51,441 bases of DNA from Leptolyngbya sp. 'hensonii' (GTDB taxonomy: Bacteria > Cyanobacteriota > Cyanobacteriia > GCF-001939115), in contig NZ_MQTZ01000030.1 in NCBI RefSeq assembly GCF_001939115.1, positions 1 to 51,441 on the forward strand, given 5' to 3'. The position numbers and the translations under genes were made by a program. How positions within the stretch are numbered: the first letter of the stretch is position 1; each line of letters starts with the position of its first letter. Below, piece after piece: positions 1 to 9,043 of this stretch. The notes under the pieces are model-generated. The model did no database searches and was not told the origin of the DNA. It was given only the letters and a program-made list of their open reading frames with translations.

Positions 1-174
1 ATGTTCATGGCACTCAAAGACCTCGGCGATTGCCGGGGCGGTCCATCCTTGCGCATTCAGCCGCAGCATATGGGCACGGTCTCGGGTTCGTTGCGGCACG
101 GTCGTGGCTAATCTCAGTTCAGCCAGGGTGCGGTCTTCCTCGTCACTCAGTTTGATTCGTAAGGGGGCAGGCAC
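1..174 (-). CDS. IS630-type transposase, N-terminal part, cut by window edge
   Basis: Reading the minus strand from a GTG at 174 gives 58 uninterrupted codons running off the left edge. The peptide contains LRLNAQGWTAPAIAEVF, which looks like the N-terminal helix-turn-helix of IS630/Tc1-type transposases, where such a motif binds the terminal inverted repeats. No catalytic DDE residues are visible because they lie outside the window. A TTG nine bases further upstream is an alternative start. The family call is by pattern recognition from a short fragment. Whether the element is intact cannot be judged here. Confidence 0.6.
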   Translation of the reverse strand, partial: MPAPLRIKLSDEEDRTLAELRLATTVPQRTRDRAHMLRLNAQGWTAPAIAEVFECHEH

Positions 175-251
175 TAGAGACAACCAGTAGAGGGCCAAAT
201 CTATCTTATACTTTATCCCTCCGACCTACTTAGTAGAGTCCGTCAAGAACC

Positions 252-2075
252 ATGAACAACAATCGGGGTCGTGTGTTTGGGTCCGATATTCTGATCGTGG
301 ATGATACGCCAGATAACTTGCGCGTTCTGTCTGACATTTTGACTCAGGCAGGATATCAGGTGCGTAAAGCTATGAATGGCACAATGGCCTTGAAGGCCAT
401 CCAGTCCCTCCAACCTGATTTGATTCTGCTAGACATCATGATGCCGGATATGAATGGTTATGAGGTGTGCCAGAAACTGAAAGCAGATCCCCACAGTGAC
501 TCTGTTCCAGTTATTTTCCTCAGTGCACTGGATGATGTTCTGGATAAGGTGAGGGCGTTTGAGGTCGGTGGCGTGGACTATATTACCAAGCCCTTTTATG
601 TTGAGGAAGTTCTGGTTCGTGTTCAAAATCAATTGCAGTTAAAAGCGGCGGAACAGGAAATTCGCTTGCTAAATACCCATCTGGAAGAAAAGGTTAGAGA
701 ACGGACGCAAGAACTGGAGCTAGCCAACGCCCGATTGTTGACGATGGCATTACGGGACGATCTGACGGGACTGGCCAATCGGGTCCTGTTTATGCAGAGT
801 CTGGAACAGTCTCTGAGTCAGGCGAAAACCGATCCAGACTATCGCTTTGCCGTGCTGTTTCTGGATTGCGATCGGTTCAAAACGATCAACGACTCCCTCG
901 GGCACATGGTGGGGGATGAACTGCTGGTTGCTGCCGCTCGCCGTTTGGAGGCCCTGCTGGATTCATCGGCTACCCTGGCTCGATTGAATGGAGACGAATT
1001 TGCCATCTTATTGCAGCGAGTGACCAATGCTGCCCAGGCAACTCATCTGGCTGAGCAGATCCTGGCCTTATTTGCCAGTCCTTTCCAACTCAGCCGACAT
1101 GAGGTTTTCGTGAGTTTCAGTATTGGGATTGCGACGGGTCACTCCAACTATGAAGAACCAGAGCATGTCATGCGAGATGCTGATATTGCCATGTATCGGG
1201 CTAAGGCTGCAGGCAAAGCTCAATATCAGGTTTTTGACACCGCCATGCATGCTGAAACCTTTCAGGCGGTTCAAATTGAAATGGATCTGCGTCGAGCAGT
1301 GGAGCAACAGGAGTTTATTCTGCATTACCAGCCGATCGTAGCAGTCAATACGGGGAGAATCGTGGGCTTCGAAGCCCTGGCTCGCTGGCAGCATCCTCAG
1401 TGGGGGCTGATTACGCCCAATCAGTTCATTCCCATAGCCGAGGAAACGGGAATCATTGCAGCAATCGGTCATCAGATTATTCGAGAAGCCTGTCATCAAC
1501 TCCGTCACTGGCAGGACGAGGGTCTGTTGACTTGTCCATTGGTGATGAGTGTCAACCTGTCGGCCCGGCAGTTAATCCGCCATACCCTGATTGAACAGGT
1601 GGATGAGATTCTAGCCGAAACGGGGATTAACCCGATGTGCCTCAAAATGGAATTAACTGAAAGTGCCATTATGGAAAACCCCCAACTGGCAGCGGGACTC
1701 TTTCAGGAGTTGCAAGAACGGGGTATTCAACTCAGTATCGATGACTTTGGCACAGGCTATTCTTCCCTCAGCTACCTGTACAACCTGCCCATGGATACCC
1801 TCAAGATCGATCGCTCGTTTATCAGCAATGTGGATGTAGATGGTGAAAAACTGGAACTGGTGCGGACGATCGTCAACCTGGCCTGGAATTTGGGGATGGA
1901 TGTGGTGGCTGAAGGAGTCGAAACTGCCATGCAACTGGCTCAGTTAAAAAGCCTCCGCTGTGATTATGCCCAGGGATATCTGTTCTCTCGTCCTCTCCCA
2001 GTGGCGGATGCGAGAGAATTACTTAAGAGGCCAAACACCTGGCTAGCTTCACCAAAATCTGCATCAACGGACTAG
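252..2075 (+). CDS. Response regulator with GGDEF and EAL domains (c-di-GMP turnover)
   Basis: A 607-residue cytoplasmic protein. Residues about 12-130 form a receiver domain, with the acidic pocket at DD18-19, phosphoacceptor D61 (in LLDIMMPDMNG) and the TKPF lysine near 115. A coiled-coil-like linker (about 130-170) leads to a GGDEF domain (about 170-325), whose signature reads NGDEF near residue 246. An EAL domain follows (about 340-590), with EALARW near 374, ESAIM, DDFGTGYSS, KIDRSF and EGVET all present. The EAL half therefore looks catalytically complete for c-di-GMP hydrolysis. The N in place of the first G of GGDEF makes cyclase activity less certain. The stop is seven bases before the next gene, whose receiver domain is very similar, so the two probably share an operon and an input. 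Confidence 0.93.
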   Translation: MNNNRGRVFGSDILIVDDTPDNLRVLSDILTQAGYQVRKAMNGTMALKAIQSLQPDLILLDIMMPDMNGYEVCQKLKADPHSDSVPVIFLSALDDVLDKVRAFEVGGVDYITKPFYVEEVLVRVQNQLQLKAAEQEIRLLNTHLEEKVRERTQELELANARLLTMALRDDLTGLANRVLFMQSLEQSLSQAKTDPDYRFAVLFLDCDRFKTINDSLGHMVGDELLVAAARRLEALLDSSATLARLNGDEFAILLQRVTNAAQATHLAEQILALFASPFQLSRHEVFVSFSIGIATGHSNYEEPEHVMRDADIAMYRAKAAGKAQYQVFDTAMHAETFQAVQIEMDLRRAVEQQEFILHYQPIVAVNTGRIVGFEALARWQHPQWGLITPNQFIPIAEETGIIAAIGHQIIREACHQLRHWQDEGLLTCPLVMSVNLSARQLIRHTLIEQVDEILAETGINPMCLKMELTESAIMENPQLAAGLFQELQERGIQLSIDDFGTGYSSLSYLYNLPMDTLKIDRSFISNVDVDGEKLELVRTIVNLAWNLGMDVVAEGVETAMQLAQLKSLRCDYAQGYLFSRPLPVADARELLKRPNTWLASPKSASTD

Positions 2076-2082
2076 AAGCGCG

Positions 2083-3468
2083 ATGAATCATAATCCTGCC
2101 GATGGATTGGAAGCTGACATTCTGGTTGTTGACGACATGCCAGACAATATTCGCTTCCTATCAACCCTGCTGGGAGAGCAGGGATACGGGGTTCGTAAAG
2201 CATTGAATGGACAGATGGCCTTAACTGCCGTCAAGGCAGCCCTGCCTGACCTGATTCTGCTCGACATCACCATGCCTGGAATGAATGGCTATGAAGTGTG
2301 TCAGCAGTTGAAGGCAGATCCGGAAACTGAAGGGATTCCGGTCATCTTCCTAAGCGCTCTGGATGATGTTCTGGATAAAGTCAGGGCGTTTCGACTGGGT
2401 GCGGTGGACTATATTACGAAGCCGTTTCAATTTGAAGAGGTTCTGGCCCGACTCAATACCCAGTTAGCCCTGAAGAAATTGCAGACTCAACTGAAACAGC
2501 AAAATAAAAAACTGACTCAGGCTTTGCAGGAGTTGAAGCAGGCCCAGACTGAGCTGATCCAGCGGGAGAAAATGGTCGGATTGGGTAACCTGGTGGCTGG
2601 GGTCACCCACGAGATCAATAATCCGATCAATTTTATTTCCGGTAATCTGCAACCTGCGCGGGACTACATGCACGCTTTGCTGGATCTGGTTCAGCGTTAT
2701 CAACAGGAATGCCCGCACCCTTCGGCTTTTCTCCAGGAGGCGATCGAACAGGTTGATCTGCCCTATCTGGCGGCTGATCTCCCCAAGCTGATGGATTCGA
2801 TGCAAGCGGGGGCCGATCGCATTCGGTCCATTGTGCTAGCGCTACGGATTTTCTCTCGTCTGGGAGAAGCAGAATTAAAATCTGTTAACCTGCACGAAGG
2901 ACTGGAAAGTACCCTGCTGCTCCTGCAACACCGCCTGAAGGGAGATCAGACTCGTCCAGACATTAAAGTCATTCGGAATTACGGCAATCTCCCCATGGTC
3001 ACTTGCTATGCCAGTCAGCTCAATCAGGTATTTCTCAACCTGCTCACGAATGCGATCGATGCGATCGATGTGATGATGGCCAATGGGAAGGTAGATGCAG
3101 GGAATCAGGCTTTTGTGGAACCAGCGATCCCTGAAATTTCCTCCCGAGCTGGGGACCATCCCATGCCTCCCTACACGATCGTCATCCAGACCCAACTGAT
3201 GCCCGATGCCAAGGTACAAATCGGGATTCGAGACAACGGGGTGGGCATTCCAGAAGCAATGCAGGCACACCTCTTTGATCCCTTCTTTACCACCAAACCT
3301 GTTGGCCAGGGATTGGGTTTGGGGTTAGCTACCAGCTATCAGATCATAGAACGGCATGGTGGGAGGTTAATCTGCCAGTCCCAACCCGATCGGGGCACAG
3401 AATTTATGATTGAGATTCCGCTGAGTCAGAACGGGTCAGATTTCCAGGAAAATCAGCTGGCGGGGTAA
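2083..3468 (+). CDS. Hybrid receiver-histidine kinase (REC-HisKA-HATPase)
   Basis: 461 residues. The N-terminal receiver domain has phosphoacceptor D61 in LLDITMPGMNG and TKPF near 115. A coiled coil (about 130-165) precedes the dimerisation/phosphotransfer helix, with THEINNPINF and the phosphorylated His near residue 176. The HATPase domain follows, with its N-box (NQVFLNLLTNAIDAI), the G1-type GIRDNGVGIP, FDPFFTTKPVGQGLGLGL and a C-terminal GGxL segment. Kinases with an N-terminal receiver and no sensor or membrane segment are common in cyanobacteria and act as intermediate relays. The gene starts seven bases after the REC-GGDEF-EAL gene. The receivers of the two proteins are nearly the same (for example FLSALDDVLDKVRAF in both), which suggests duplication and a shared upstream phosphodonor. 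Confidence 0.93.
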   Translation: MNHNPADGLEADILVVDDMPDNIRFLSTLLGEQGYGVRKALNGQMALTAVKAALPDLILLDITMPGMNGYEVCQQLKADPETEGIPVIFLSALDDVLDKVRAFRLGAVDYITKPFQFEEVLARLNTQLALKKLQTQLKQQNKKLTQALQELKQAQTELIQREKMVGLGNLVAGVTHEINNPINFISGNLQPARDYMHALLDLVQRYQQECPHPSAFLQEAIEQVDLPYLAADLPKLMDSMQAGADRIRSIVLALRIFSRLGEAELKSVNLHEGLESTLLLLQHRLKGDQTRPDIKVIRNYGNLPMVTCYASQLNQVFLNLLTNAIDAIDVMMANGKVDAGNQAFVEPAIPEISSRAGDHPMPPYTIVIQTQLMPDAKVQIGIRDNGVGIPEAMQAHLFDPFFTTKPVGQGLGLGLATSYQIIERHGGRLICQSQPDRGTEFMIEIPLSQNGSDFQENQLAG

Positions 3469-3592
3469 GCCGGGGCATGGGGAGGGAGCAGTCAGGCATC
3501 AGGGACAAGCACAAGTTAAATTTCCAGGTGGAGTCTATGGTAGCTGTGGGAAAGTGTGACTACAATGACGGAAGGAGTGTCCTGCAGCGTTT

Positions 3593-4003
3593 GTGCAAAC
3601 CCATAAAGCTCAGAAAATTGATCTCAACACAGATTATCCCTGCCCCTGTCGGCGGCGGGGCCGCCTTGTGCCGATCTCGCTGACAGAAGCCTTTGGCTGT
3701 AATCGCTGCCAGCAGATTTTCGTGGTCCAGGACAGCGGCTATGTGATTGAGCAGTTATCTACCACTTATCCTTATAAACGATCGTGGCGCTGGAGCGGTC
3801 ACCAGTGGAACTTTGCCCACTCTGGTTTCCGAGAGAACTACTTGCCGTTGGCTCTGGGCATGATCGGAGTCCTGCTGGTGATTTGTTTGCCTCTGGCGCT
3901 CCGTGCCCCTAATCATCCCAGTAGCACTATTCCCTGGCTTGTACTGTTTATCCTGCTGGCAATGTTGCCAGCACTCATGTTGTGGTTAGCTTACAGGCGT
4001 TGA
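3593..4003 (+). CDS. Small zinc-ribbon membrane protein of unknown function
   Basis: 136 residues read from a GTG. The frame is closed 25 bases upstream and holds no earlier ATG, GTG or TTG. Residues about 15-45 contain CPC and CNRC pairs typical of a rubredoxin-like zinc ribbon. Two hydrophobic segments follow, about 85-107 (LALGMIGVLLVICLPLALRA) and 113-134 (WLVLFILLAMLPALMLWLAY). This suggests a membrane protein with the zinc ribbon on its N-terminal side. Its stop codon abuts the GTG of the next gene (ProA-like), implying translational coupling. I recognise no named family; conservation next to proA in related genomes would show whether the pairing is meaningful. Confidence 0.7.
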   Translation: MQTHKAQKIDLNTDYPCPCRRRGRLVPISLTEAFGCNRCQQIFVVQDSGYVIEQLSTTYPYKRSWRWSGHQWNFAHSGFRENYLPLALGMIGVLLVICLPLALRAPNHPSSTIPWLVLFILLAMLPALMLWLAYRR

Positions 4004-5251
4004 GTGGACAGTAACTTACCGGACTTTACGACTATTGTTCGACGGGTCTTTCAGGCCTCCCTGGAGTTGGCTGCAATTAAAGGGGCGGATCGAAGCCGCG
4101 CTTTGCAGGCCATGGCTCAGGCCCTCAAGCGTTACCAGAACGATATTCTGGAAGCGAACACCCTGGATCTGGAAGCCAGTCGAGAGATGGCCATCCCTGA
4201 ACTGGTTCTGGATTGGTTGAAGTTGACACCAGAGCGAATTCAGACCACGCTACAAATTCTGCAGCGCCTCTCAGAACTTCCCGATCCCCTGGGTCGCATG
4301 CTCAATGCAACCTACCAACTGGCCCATTCCCACGCCTATTGTCAACCCATGCCCCTGGGTGTGATTGCCTTGGTCTATGAAGCCTTTCCTGATCTGGCAG
4401 TGATCGCAGCGGGGCTCTGCTTAAAAACCGGAAATTGCTTGATTTTGAAGGGAGGGAGTGAGGCCAGCCAATCCAATGCTGTGATAGCCCAGGTGTTGCA
4501 ATCTGCTATTCGGGAGGTGGGTCTGCCAGAGGGCTGCCTCGAATTGCTGCCCTCGGATCAGGGTGGGTCGATTCGGGATCTGGTTACCCAGGATCGCTAT
4601 GTCAACTTAATTATTCCCTATGGTCGTCCTAGTCTGATTCAGCAGGTTATACGGCAGGCCACTGCCCCTGTGCTGCGATCGGCCATGGGCAACTGTTACC
4701 TGTACTGGTCTCCTTCAGGGAGTTTGGAGACCGCCCGCTGGATGATTATCGATAGTCACCAGAGTGAACCGGACCCCGTCAATGCAATTGAAAAAGTTCT
4801 GATTCACAAGGAGCACAACCGCTCATCACTGACGATGCTATGGAACAGTTTGAAGGAAAAAGGCTTTCAACTGCGGGTAGACCTTTTCTTGCAGGAAGAA
4901 TTTCCGGATCTGAGACTGGCAGAGGAGGGCGATTGGAATACGGCCTATCTGGATAGGATTGTGGCGTTTAAGACGATCGAGAGTTTGGCATCCGCCATCT
5001 CCTGGATTAACCGCTATAGTAGCGGCCATGCTGACTGCCTGGTCACGGAGTCTTATCAGGAGAGTCGGCAGTTTGCCCAGGGGATCAACAGTGCCTCAAC
5101 CTACATCAATGCCTCACCCCGCTTCTCGCGCAACTCCAGACACGGAGATGCCATTTTCCTGGGTATGTCTAATCAGCGGGGCCATCGTCGGGGCATGATT
5201 GGGACAGATGCCCTGACCACAGTGAAGTATATTGTTCAGGGCGGCGATTAA
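4004..5251 (+). CDS. proA: Glutamate-5-semialdehyde dehydrogenase-like protein (ProA family)
   Basis: 415 residues, normal ProA length, of the aldehyde-dehydrogenase fold. ProA reduces gamma-glutamyl phosphate to glutamate semialdehyde for proline synthesis. Family landmarks are LGVIALVYEAFPDLAVIAAGLCLKTGN, GGSEASQSN (cofactor side) and AMGNCYLYW. In canonical ProA the catalytic Cys lies in a CN(A/T)xET segment. Here the aligned stretch reads EPDPVNAIEKVLIH, so the Cys appears to be Val. Cyanobacteria can carry two ProA-like proteins, and this looks like the divergent one, so enzymatic activity is uncertain. The gene starts with GTG directly after the upstream stop codon and is followed nine bases later by the pyrB frame. 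Confidence 0.85.
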   Translation: MDSNLPDFTTIVRRVFQASLELAAIKGADRSRALQAMAQALKRYQNDILEANTLDLEASREMAIPELVLDWLKLTPERIQTTLQILQRLSELPDPLGRMLNATYQLAHSHAYCQPMPLGVIALVYEAFPDLAVIAAGLCLKTGNCLILKGGSEASQSNAVIAQVLQSAIREVGLPEGCLELLPSDQGGSIRDLVTQDRYVNLIIPYGRPSLIQQVIRQATAPVLRSAMGNCYLYWSPSGSLETARWMIIDSHQSEPDPVNAIEKVLIHKEHNRSSLTMLWNSLKEKGFQLRVDLFLQEEFPDLRLAEEGDWNTAYLDRIVAFKTIESLASAISWINRYSSGHADCLVTESYQESRQFAQGINSASTYINASPRFSRNSRHGDAIFLGMSNQRGHRRGMIGTDALTTVKYIVQGGD

Positions 5252-5278
5252 TCTTGAACTTTGACTATTGCCTCGTCT

Positions 5279-6274
5279 ATGTCTACTCCCTGGCCTCACC
5301 GCCACATCATTTCCTTGGCCAATTTTTCCCAGCAGGACTACGATACCGTGCTGCAAACGGCGGCCAGCTTTCGGGAAGTTCTTTCCCGACGCACAAAGAA
5401 GGTCCCAACCTTGCAAGGTCAGGTGGTTGCCAACCTGTTCTTTGAACCCTCGACGCGCACCCGCAATAGCTTTGAACTGGCGGCCAAGCGGCTCTCTGCC
5501 GATACCCTTAACTTTGCACCGGGCACCTCTTCCCTCAGTAAAGGCGAAACGATCCTGGATACGGCACTGACTTACCTGGCCATGGGTACCGATATTATGG
5601 TAATTCGCCACCAGCAGGCGGGTGTTCCCCAGGCGATCGCCGATGAATTAGACCGATTGGAAACCCGGGTCAGTATTCTCAACGCTGGGGATGGGCAACA
5701 TGAGCACCCTTCCCAGGCTCTGCTGGATTTGTTCACCCTCTGTTCCTTACTGGACCCAACCGATCCTCGCCTGAACCTATTACAAGGTAAGAAGGTGGCG
5801 ATCGTGGGGGATGTCTTGCACTCCCGGGTCGCCCGTTCCAACCTCTGGAGCCTGACGGCCAGTGGGGCTGAGGTTCACCTGGCCGGACCCCCTACCCTCC
5901 TGCCTCGACTGTTCGCTCAGTTCCCAGGAGCTCAGTCTCCGGTAGGGGGGCAAATATTTGTCCACTGGTCGATCGAACCGGCCCTGGAAAATGCCCATTT
6001 TGTTATGACCCTGCGGTTGCAGAAAGAGCGGATGACCGAGTATCTGTTACCCAGCCTGCGGGAATATCACCAAGGTTTTGGCCTCACCCACGATCGGCTC
6101 AAACATTGCTGCCCTGGAGTCAAGGTGCTTCACCCAGGTCCAGTGAATCGGGGTGTGGAGATCAGCTCTGCCCTGATGGATGACCCCGAATTCAGTCTCA
6201 TTGCCCAGCAAGTCACTAGTGGTGTTGCCGTCAGAATGGCCCTCCTCTACCTGATTGGCAGCGGCAAATCTTAG
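5279..6274 (+). CDS. pyrB: Aspartate carbamoyltransferase catalytic subunit
   Basis: 331 residues from the ATG at 5279; the frame is open to a TTG at 5261 but the ATG fits family length better. The enzyme condenses aspartate and carbamoyl phosphate, the first committed step of pyrimidine synthesis. Carbamoyl-phosphate loop [14 protein letters not shown] (about residues 53-66), [13 protein letters not shown] and [11 protein letters not shown] are all present. This protein is clearly distinct from the ornithine-specific paralogue at 21298-22239. It lies just downstream of the ProA-like gene on the same strand. No regulatory-subunit gene (pyrI) is present nearby, which is usual in cyanobacteria. 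Confidence 0.96.
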   Translation: MSTPWPHRHIISLANFSQQDYDTVLQTAASFREVLSRRTKKVPTLQGQVVANLFFEPSTRTRNSFELAAKRLSADTLNFAPGTSSLSKGETILDTALTYLAMGTDIMVIRHQQAGVPQAIADELDRLETRVSILNAGDGQHEHPSQALLDLFTLCSLLDPTDPRLNLLQGKKVAIVGDVLHSRVARSNLWSLTASGAEVHLAGPPTLLPRLFAQFPGAQSPVGGQIFVHWSIEPALENAHFVMTLRLQKERMTEYLLPSLREYHQGFGLTHDRLKHCCPGVKVLHPGPVNRGVEISSALMDDPEFSLIAQQVTSGVAVRMALLYLIGSGKS

Positions 6275-6488
6275 GATCACGGATTCAATCCCCTCGAGGA
6301 TAGGGGAGTGAGGGTAGTCAGGAGTTTGGCACTTTATTTAATGCCGATTCCTTAGGATCGTGGATTTAATAACTCCGAAATTTTCAGCCCTCACCCCCTG
6401 CCCCCTCCCCCTCTCCCGATGGGAGAGGGGGCAGGGGGGTGAGGGCAATCAGGAGTTTATCGGTGTTATTTAATTCTCATTCCTTAGA
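6270..6488. repeat. C/G-rich palindromic intergenic repeat, two tandem units
   Basis: The pyrB-typA gap contains two related units starting with 'ttaggatc(a/g)(c/t)ggatt' at 6271 and 6351. The second unit carries a nearly perfect long hairpin: ccctcaccccctgcc... from about 6389 pairs with ...ggcaggggggtgaggg ending near 6446, around the loop 'gat'. The outer ends ('ataactccgaaa' and 'aggagtttat') are also partly complementary. The first unit has lost most of the central hairpin. Similar sequence recurs at 13437-13581 (reverse orientation) and at the right edge from 51395. This looks like a dispersed non-coding repeat family. Confidence 0.75.
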
Positions 6489-6633
6489 AATAGAATTTGC
6501 TTCTGTTCTGCTTGAACTTCCCAGGAACAGGTAAGCTAGAATTGTAAAGGTTCTTTACCAGAGCTTCTGTCTGATTCCAAGAAAAAATTTCTTAAGAAGC
6601 TCTTCTCAAAAACTCTTTCTCCCAAACATCCCT

Positions 6634-8424
6634 ATGACGCTCCCAATTCGCAATGTCGCCATCATTGCCCACGTTGACCACGGCAAGACAACCCTCGTTG
6701 ACGCTTTGCTGAAACAGTCCGGCACCTTCCGCGAAGGGGAAGATATCCCCGATTGCGTAATGGATTCCAACGATCTGGAGCGGGAGCGAGGGATCACCAT
6801 TCTGTCTAAAAATACAGCAGTCCACTACAAAGACATGCTGATCAATATCGTCGATACGCCTGGCCACGCTGACTTCGGTGGTGAGGTAGAGCGGGTCCTG
6901 GGCATGGTCGATGGCTGTCTGCTGATTGTCGATGCCAATGAAGGCCCCATGCCCCAAACCCGATTCGTGCTGAAGAAAGCCCTGGAAAAAGGGCTGCGCC
7001 CGATCGTGTTTGTCAACAAAATTGATCGGCCCCAAGCCAATCCCATGGGTGCGGTCGATAAGGTTCTGGATCTGTTCATCGAGCTCGGAGCAGACGACGA
7101 TCAGTGTGATTTTCCCTACCTGTTCGGTTCTGGCTTAAACGGCTTTGCCAAGAACGATCTGGAAGAAGAAGCGAAGGACATGCAACCGTTGTTTGATGCT
7201 ATTCTGGAGCATGTTCCCCCTCCAATCGGCGATCCAGAAAAACCGCTGCAACTACAGGTTACTACCCTGGATTACTCCGAGTATCTGGGCCGAATCGTGA
7301 TTGGCAAAATTCACAACGGCACCATCCGTACCGGTCAGCAGGCAGCCTTGGTTGTGGAATCAGGCAACATCATTAAGTCCAAAATTACCAAACTGATGGG
7401 CTTTGAGGGCCTAAAGCGGATTGAGATTGAATCTGCATCTGCTGGCAATATCGTGGCGGTGGCCGGTTTCGCTGATGCGAACATTGGGGAAACGATTACC
7501 TGCCCCAATGAACCCCATGCTCTGCCTTTGATCAAGGTGGATGAGCCCACCCTGCAGATGACCTTCTCGGTGAATGACTCCCCGTTCGCAGGTAAAGAAG
7601 GGCAGTTTGTCACCTCTCGTCAGGTGCGCGATCGGTTGATGCGCGAACTGGAAACCAACGTGGCTCTGCGAGTCGAGGAAACGGATTCTCCCGATAAGCT
7701 CTTGGTTTCGGGACGGGGTGAACTGCACCTGGGCATCCTGATTGAGACCATGCGCCGGGAAGGCTATGAGTTCCAGGTTTCTCAGCCGCAGGTTATTTAT
7801 CGGGAAGTCAGTGGCCAGCCCTGTGAACCTTACGAGACTCTGGTGCTGGATGTGCCTGAAGATGGGGTGGGCGGTTGTATTGAGCGATTGGGCCAGCGCC
7901 GGGGAGAAATGCAGGATATGCAGGTGGGCACCAATGGCCGTACCCAGTTGGAATTTGTCATTCCGGCCCGGGGTCTGATTGGTTTCCGGGGTGAGTTTAT
8001 GCGACTGACTCGGGGCGAGGGCATCATGAACCACAGTTTCCTGGACTACCGCCCCTTGGTGGGCGACATTGAGGCTCGTCGGAATGGGGTCTTAATCTCC
8101 TTTGAAGAAGGGACGGCCACTTTCTATGCCATGAAGAACGCTGAAGATCGGGGCGTATTCTTCATTACTCCCGGTACCAAGGTCTACAAGGGGATGATTG
8201 TGGGTGAGCATAACCGTCCTCAGGATCTGGACCTGAATGTTTGCAAGACCAAGCAGTTGACGAACCATCGGGCTGCGGGTGGAGATGAACTGGTGCAGTT
8301 GCAGGCCCCGATCGACATGAGTTTGGAACGGGCTCTTGAGTATATTGGACCAGATGAACTCGTCGAAGTCACCCCTCAGTCGATCCGGTTGCGGAAGGTG
8401 GCGAAGAAACTGGCCAAACGTTAA
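6634..8424 (+). CDS. typA: Ribosome-associated GTPase TypA/BipA
   Basis: 596 residues, full length. The translational GTPase domain has G1 [10 protein letters not shown] (about residues 11-20), the switch region [15 protein letters not shown]3 DTPGHADF and G4 NKID. The EF-G-like domains and the TypA-specific C-terminal domain ([31 protein letters not shown]) follow. TypA binds the ribosome and supports 50S biogenesis and growth under cold and other stresses. It appears monocistronic: a 359-bp repeat-filled gap lies before it and a strong terminator hairpin follows. The ATG start gives the usual [20 protein letters not shown]-terminus. Confidence 0.97.
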   Translation: MTLPIRNVAIIAHVDHGKTTLVDALLKQSGTFREGEDIPDCVMDSNDLERERGITILSKNTAVHYKDMLINIVDTPGHADFGGEVERVLGMVDGCLLIVDANEGPMPQTRFVLKKALEKGLRPIVFVNKIDRPQANPMGAVDKVLDLFIELGADDDQCDFPYLFGSGLNGFAKNDLEEEAKDMQPLFDAILEHVPPPIGDPEKPLQLQVTTLDYSEYLGRIVIGKIHNGTIRTGQQAALVVESGNIIKSKITKLMGFEGLKRIEIESASAGNIVAVAGFADANIGETITCPNEPHALPLIKVDEPTLQMTFSVNDSPFAGKEGQFVTSRQVRDRLMRELETNVALRVEETDSPDKLLVSGRGELHLGILIETMRREGYEFQVSQPQVIYREVSGQPCEPYETLVLDVPEDGVGGCIERLGQRRGEMQDMQVGTNGRTQLEFVIPARGLIGFRGEFMRLTRGEGIMNHSFLDYRPLVGDIEARRNGVLISFEEGTATFYAMKNAEDRGVFFITPGTKVYKGMIVGEHNRPQDLDLNVCKTKQLTNHRAAGGDELVQLQAPIDMSLERALEYIGPDELVEVTPQSIRLRKVAKKLAKR

Positions 8425-8458
8425 TCCCGTTAAAGCTAGGACTCAACTTTAGAAGCAT

Positions 8459-8490
8459 AGGGACGCAGCATGCTGCGTCTCTATTTTTAT
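8459..8490 (+). terminator. Rho-independent terminator after typA
   Basis: A perfect 18-bp palindrome, GACGCAGCATGCTGCGTC (8462-8479), is followed within four bases by a T-rich tract ('tatttttatttta'). It lies 35-65 bp after the typA stop codon in the right orientation to end the typA transcript. Confidence 0.8.
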
Positions 8491-8529
8491 TTTAGGCGCT
8501 GCGAATGCATACACCACCCATTCGCATGT

Positions 8530-8727
8530 TCTCTGTTGAACAAAGTCAACATCCTTAACTCGCAAGCGCAACCCTGCGATTAAGCGAAGACCGCTTCGAT
8601 AAAGTAGCTTCACAACCAGTTGATAGATACCATCACACTGTTGAATCACGGCGATCGCTGCCTGTTGGGTCAACACATTTGGCACATACTTAGATCTTTT
8701 TGCTCGAACTGAAGTGGACCCAATCGG
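8530..8727 (-). pseudogene. Fragment of an integron-integrase-like tyrosine recombinase
   Basis: The minus-strand peptide [14 protein letters not shown] continues into [22 protein letters not shown]. This matches the start of the catalytic domain of IntI-type integrases (pattern RAKRxxxLPxVLT, LLYGxGLRLxExLRLRVKDxDF), including the first catalytic Arg region. Upstream the frame hits a stop near 8730, and downstream of DFVQQR the similarity ends. N-terminal SAM-like domain, the rest of the catalytic domain and the active-site Tyr are missing. It is a decayed remnant. I see no attC-like array of cassettes beside it. Confidence 0.65.
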
Positions 8728-8783
8728 CTAGACAATTCTGAGGGATCTCTAAGCTCTGAAAATTGAGATCCAGTTTTCCTCAT

Positions 8784-9032
8784 TCAAGCTTCCTTACCTG
8801 TTCGCTTCTCCCAATACACAACGTCTGGCATGCGATAATTCAATGCTTGATGCGGAGGTTCTTGATTATACCAATGAAACCATCTTTTCACCTCCTGATT
8901 CAAATGAATTCCATCTTCAAACGCCATCAAGTAAATCAACTCATACTTCAATAATTCTCCACAGGAGAGGCTTCGCCAACGCCACAACCGTTCAATAAAA
9001 ATATTGTCGTGGCATCGTCCTCTACCATCCAT
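8784..9032 (-). pseudogene. IS3-family transposase (OrfB) C-terminal fragment
   Basis: The minus-strand frame begins MDGRGRCHDNIFIERLWR and ends FEDGIHLNQEVKRWFHWYNQEPPHQALNYRMPDVVY. This is the end of the DDE domain of IS3-type OrfB: FIERLW holds the final catalytic Glu, and WFxxYNxxxPHQAL is the family tail. A stop codon lies two codons before the ATG, so the first two thirds are gone. Between RLWR and LLKYE is an extra peptide (WRSLSCGE) encoded by a short palindromic repeat of the same type found in the nearby tRNA genes. Non-functional. Confidence 0.8.
8954..8981. repeat. Short palindromic repeat inserted in-frame in the IS3 fragment
   Basis: The segment ttctccacaggagaggcttc followed by gccaacg interrupts the conserved RLWR-(S)LKYE coding stretch. 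'ggcttcgccaacg' is shared with the repeats at 9841-9888 and 10270-10317. The insertion keeps the reading frame open. Confidence 0.6.
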
Positions 9033-9043
9033 AACGCCTCACC

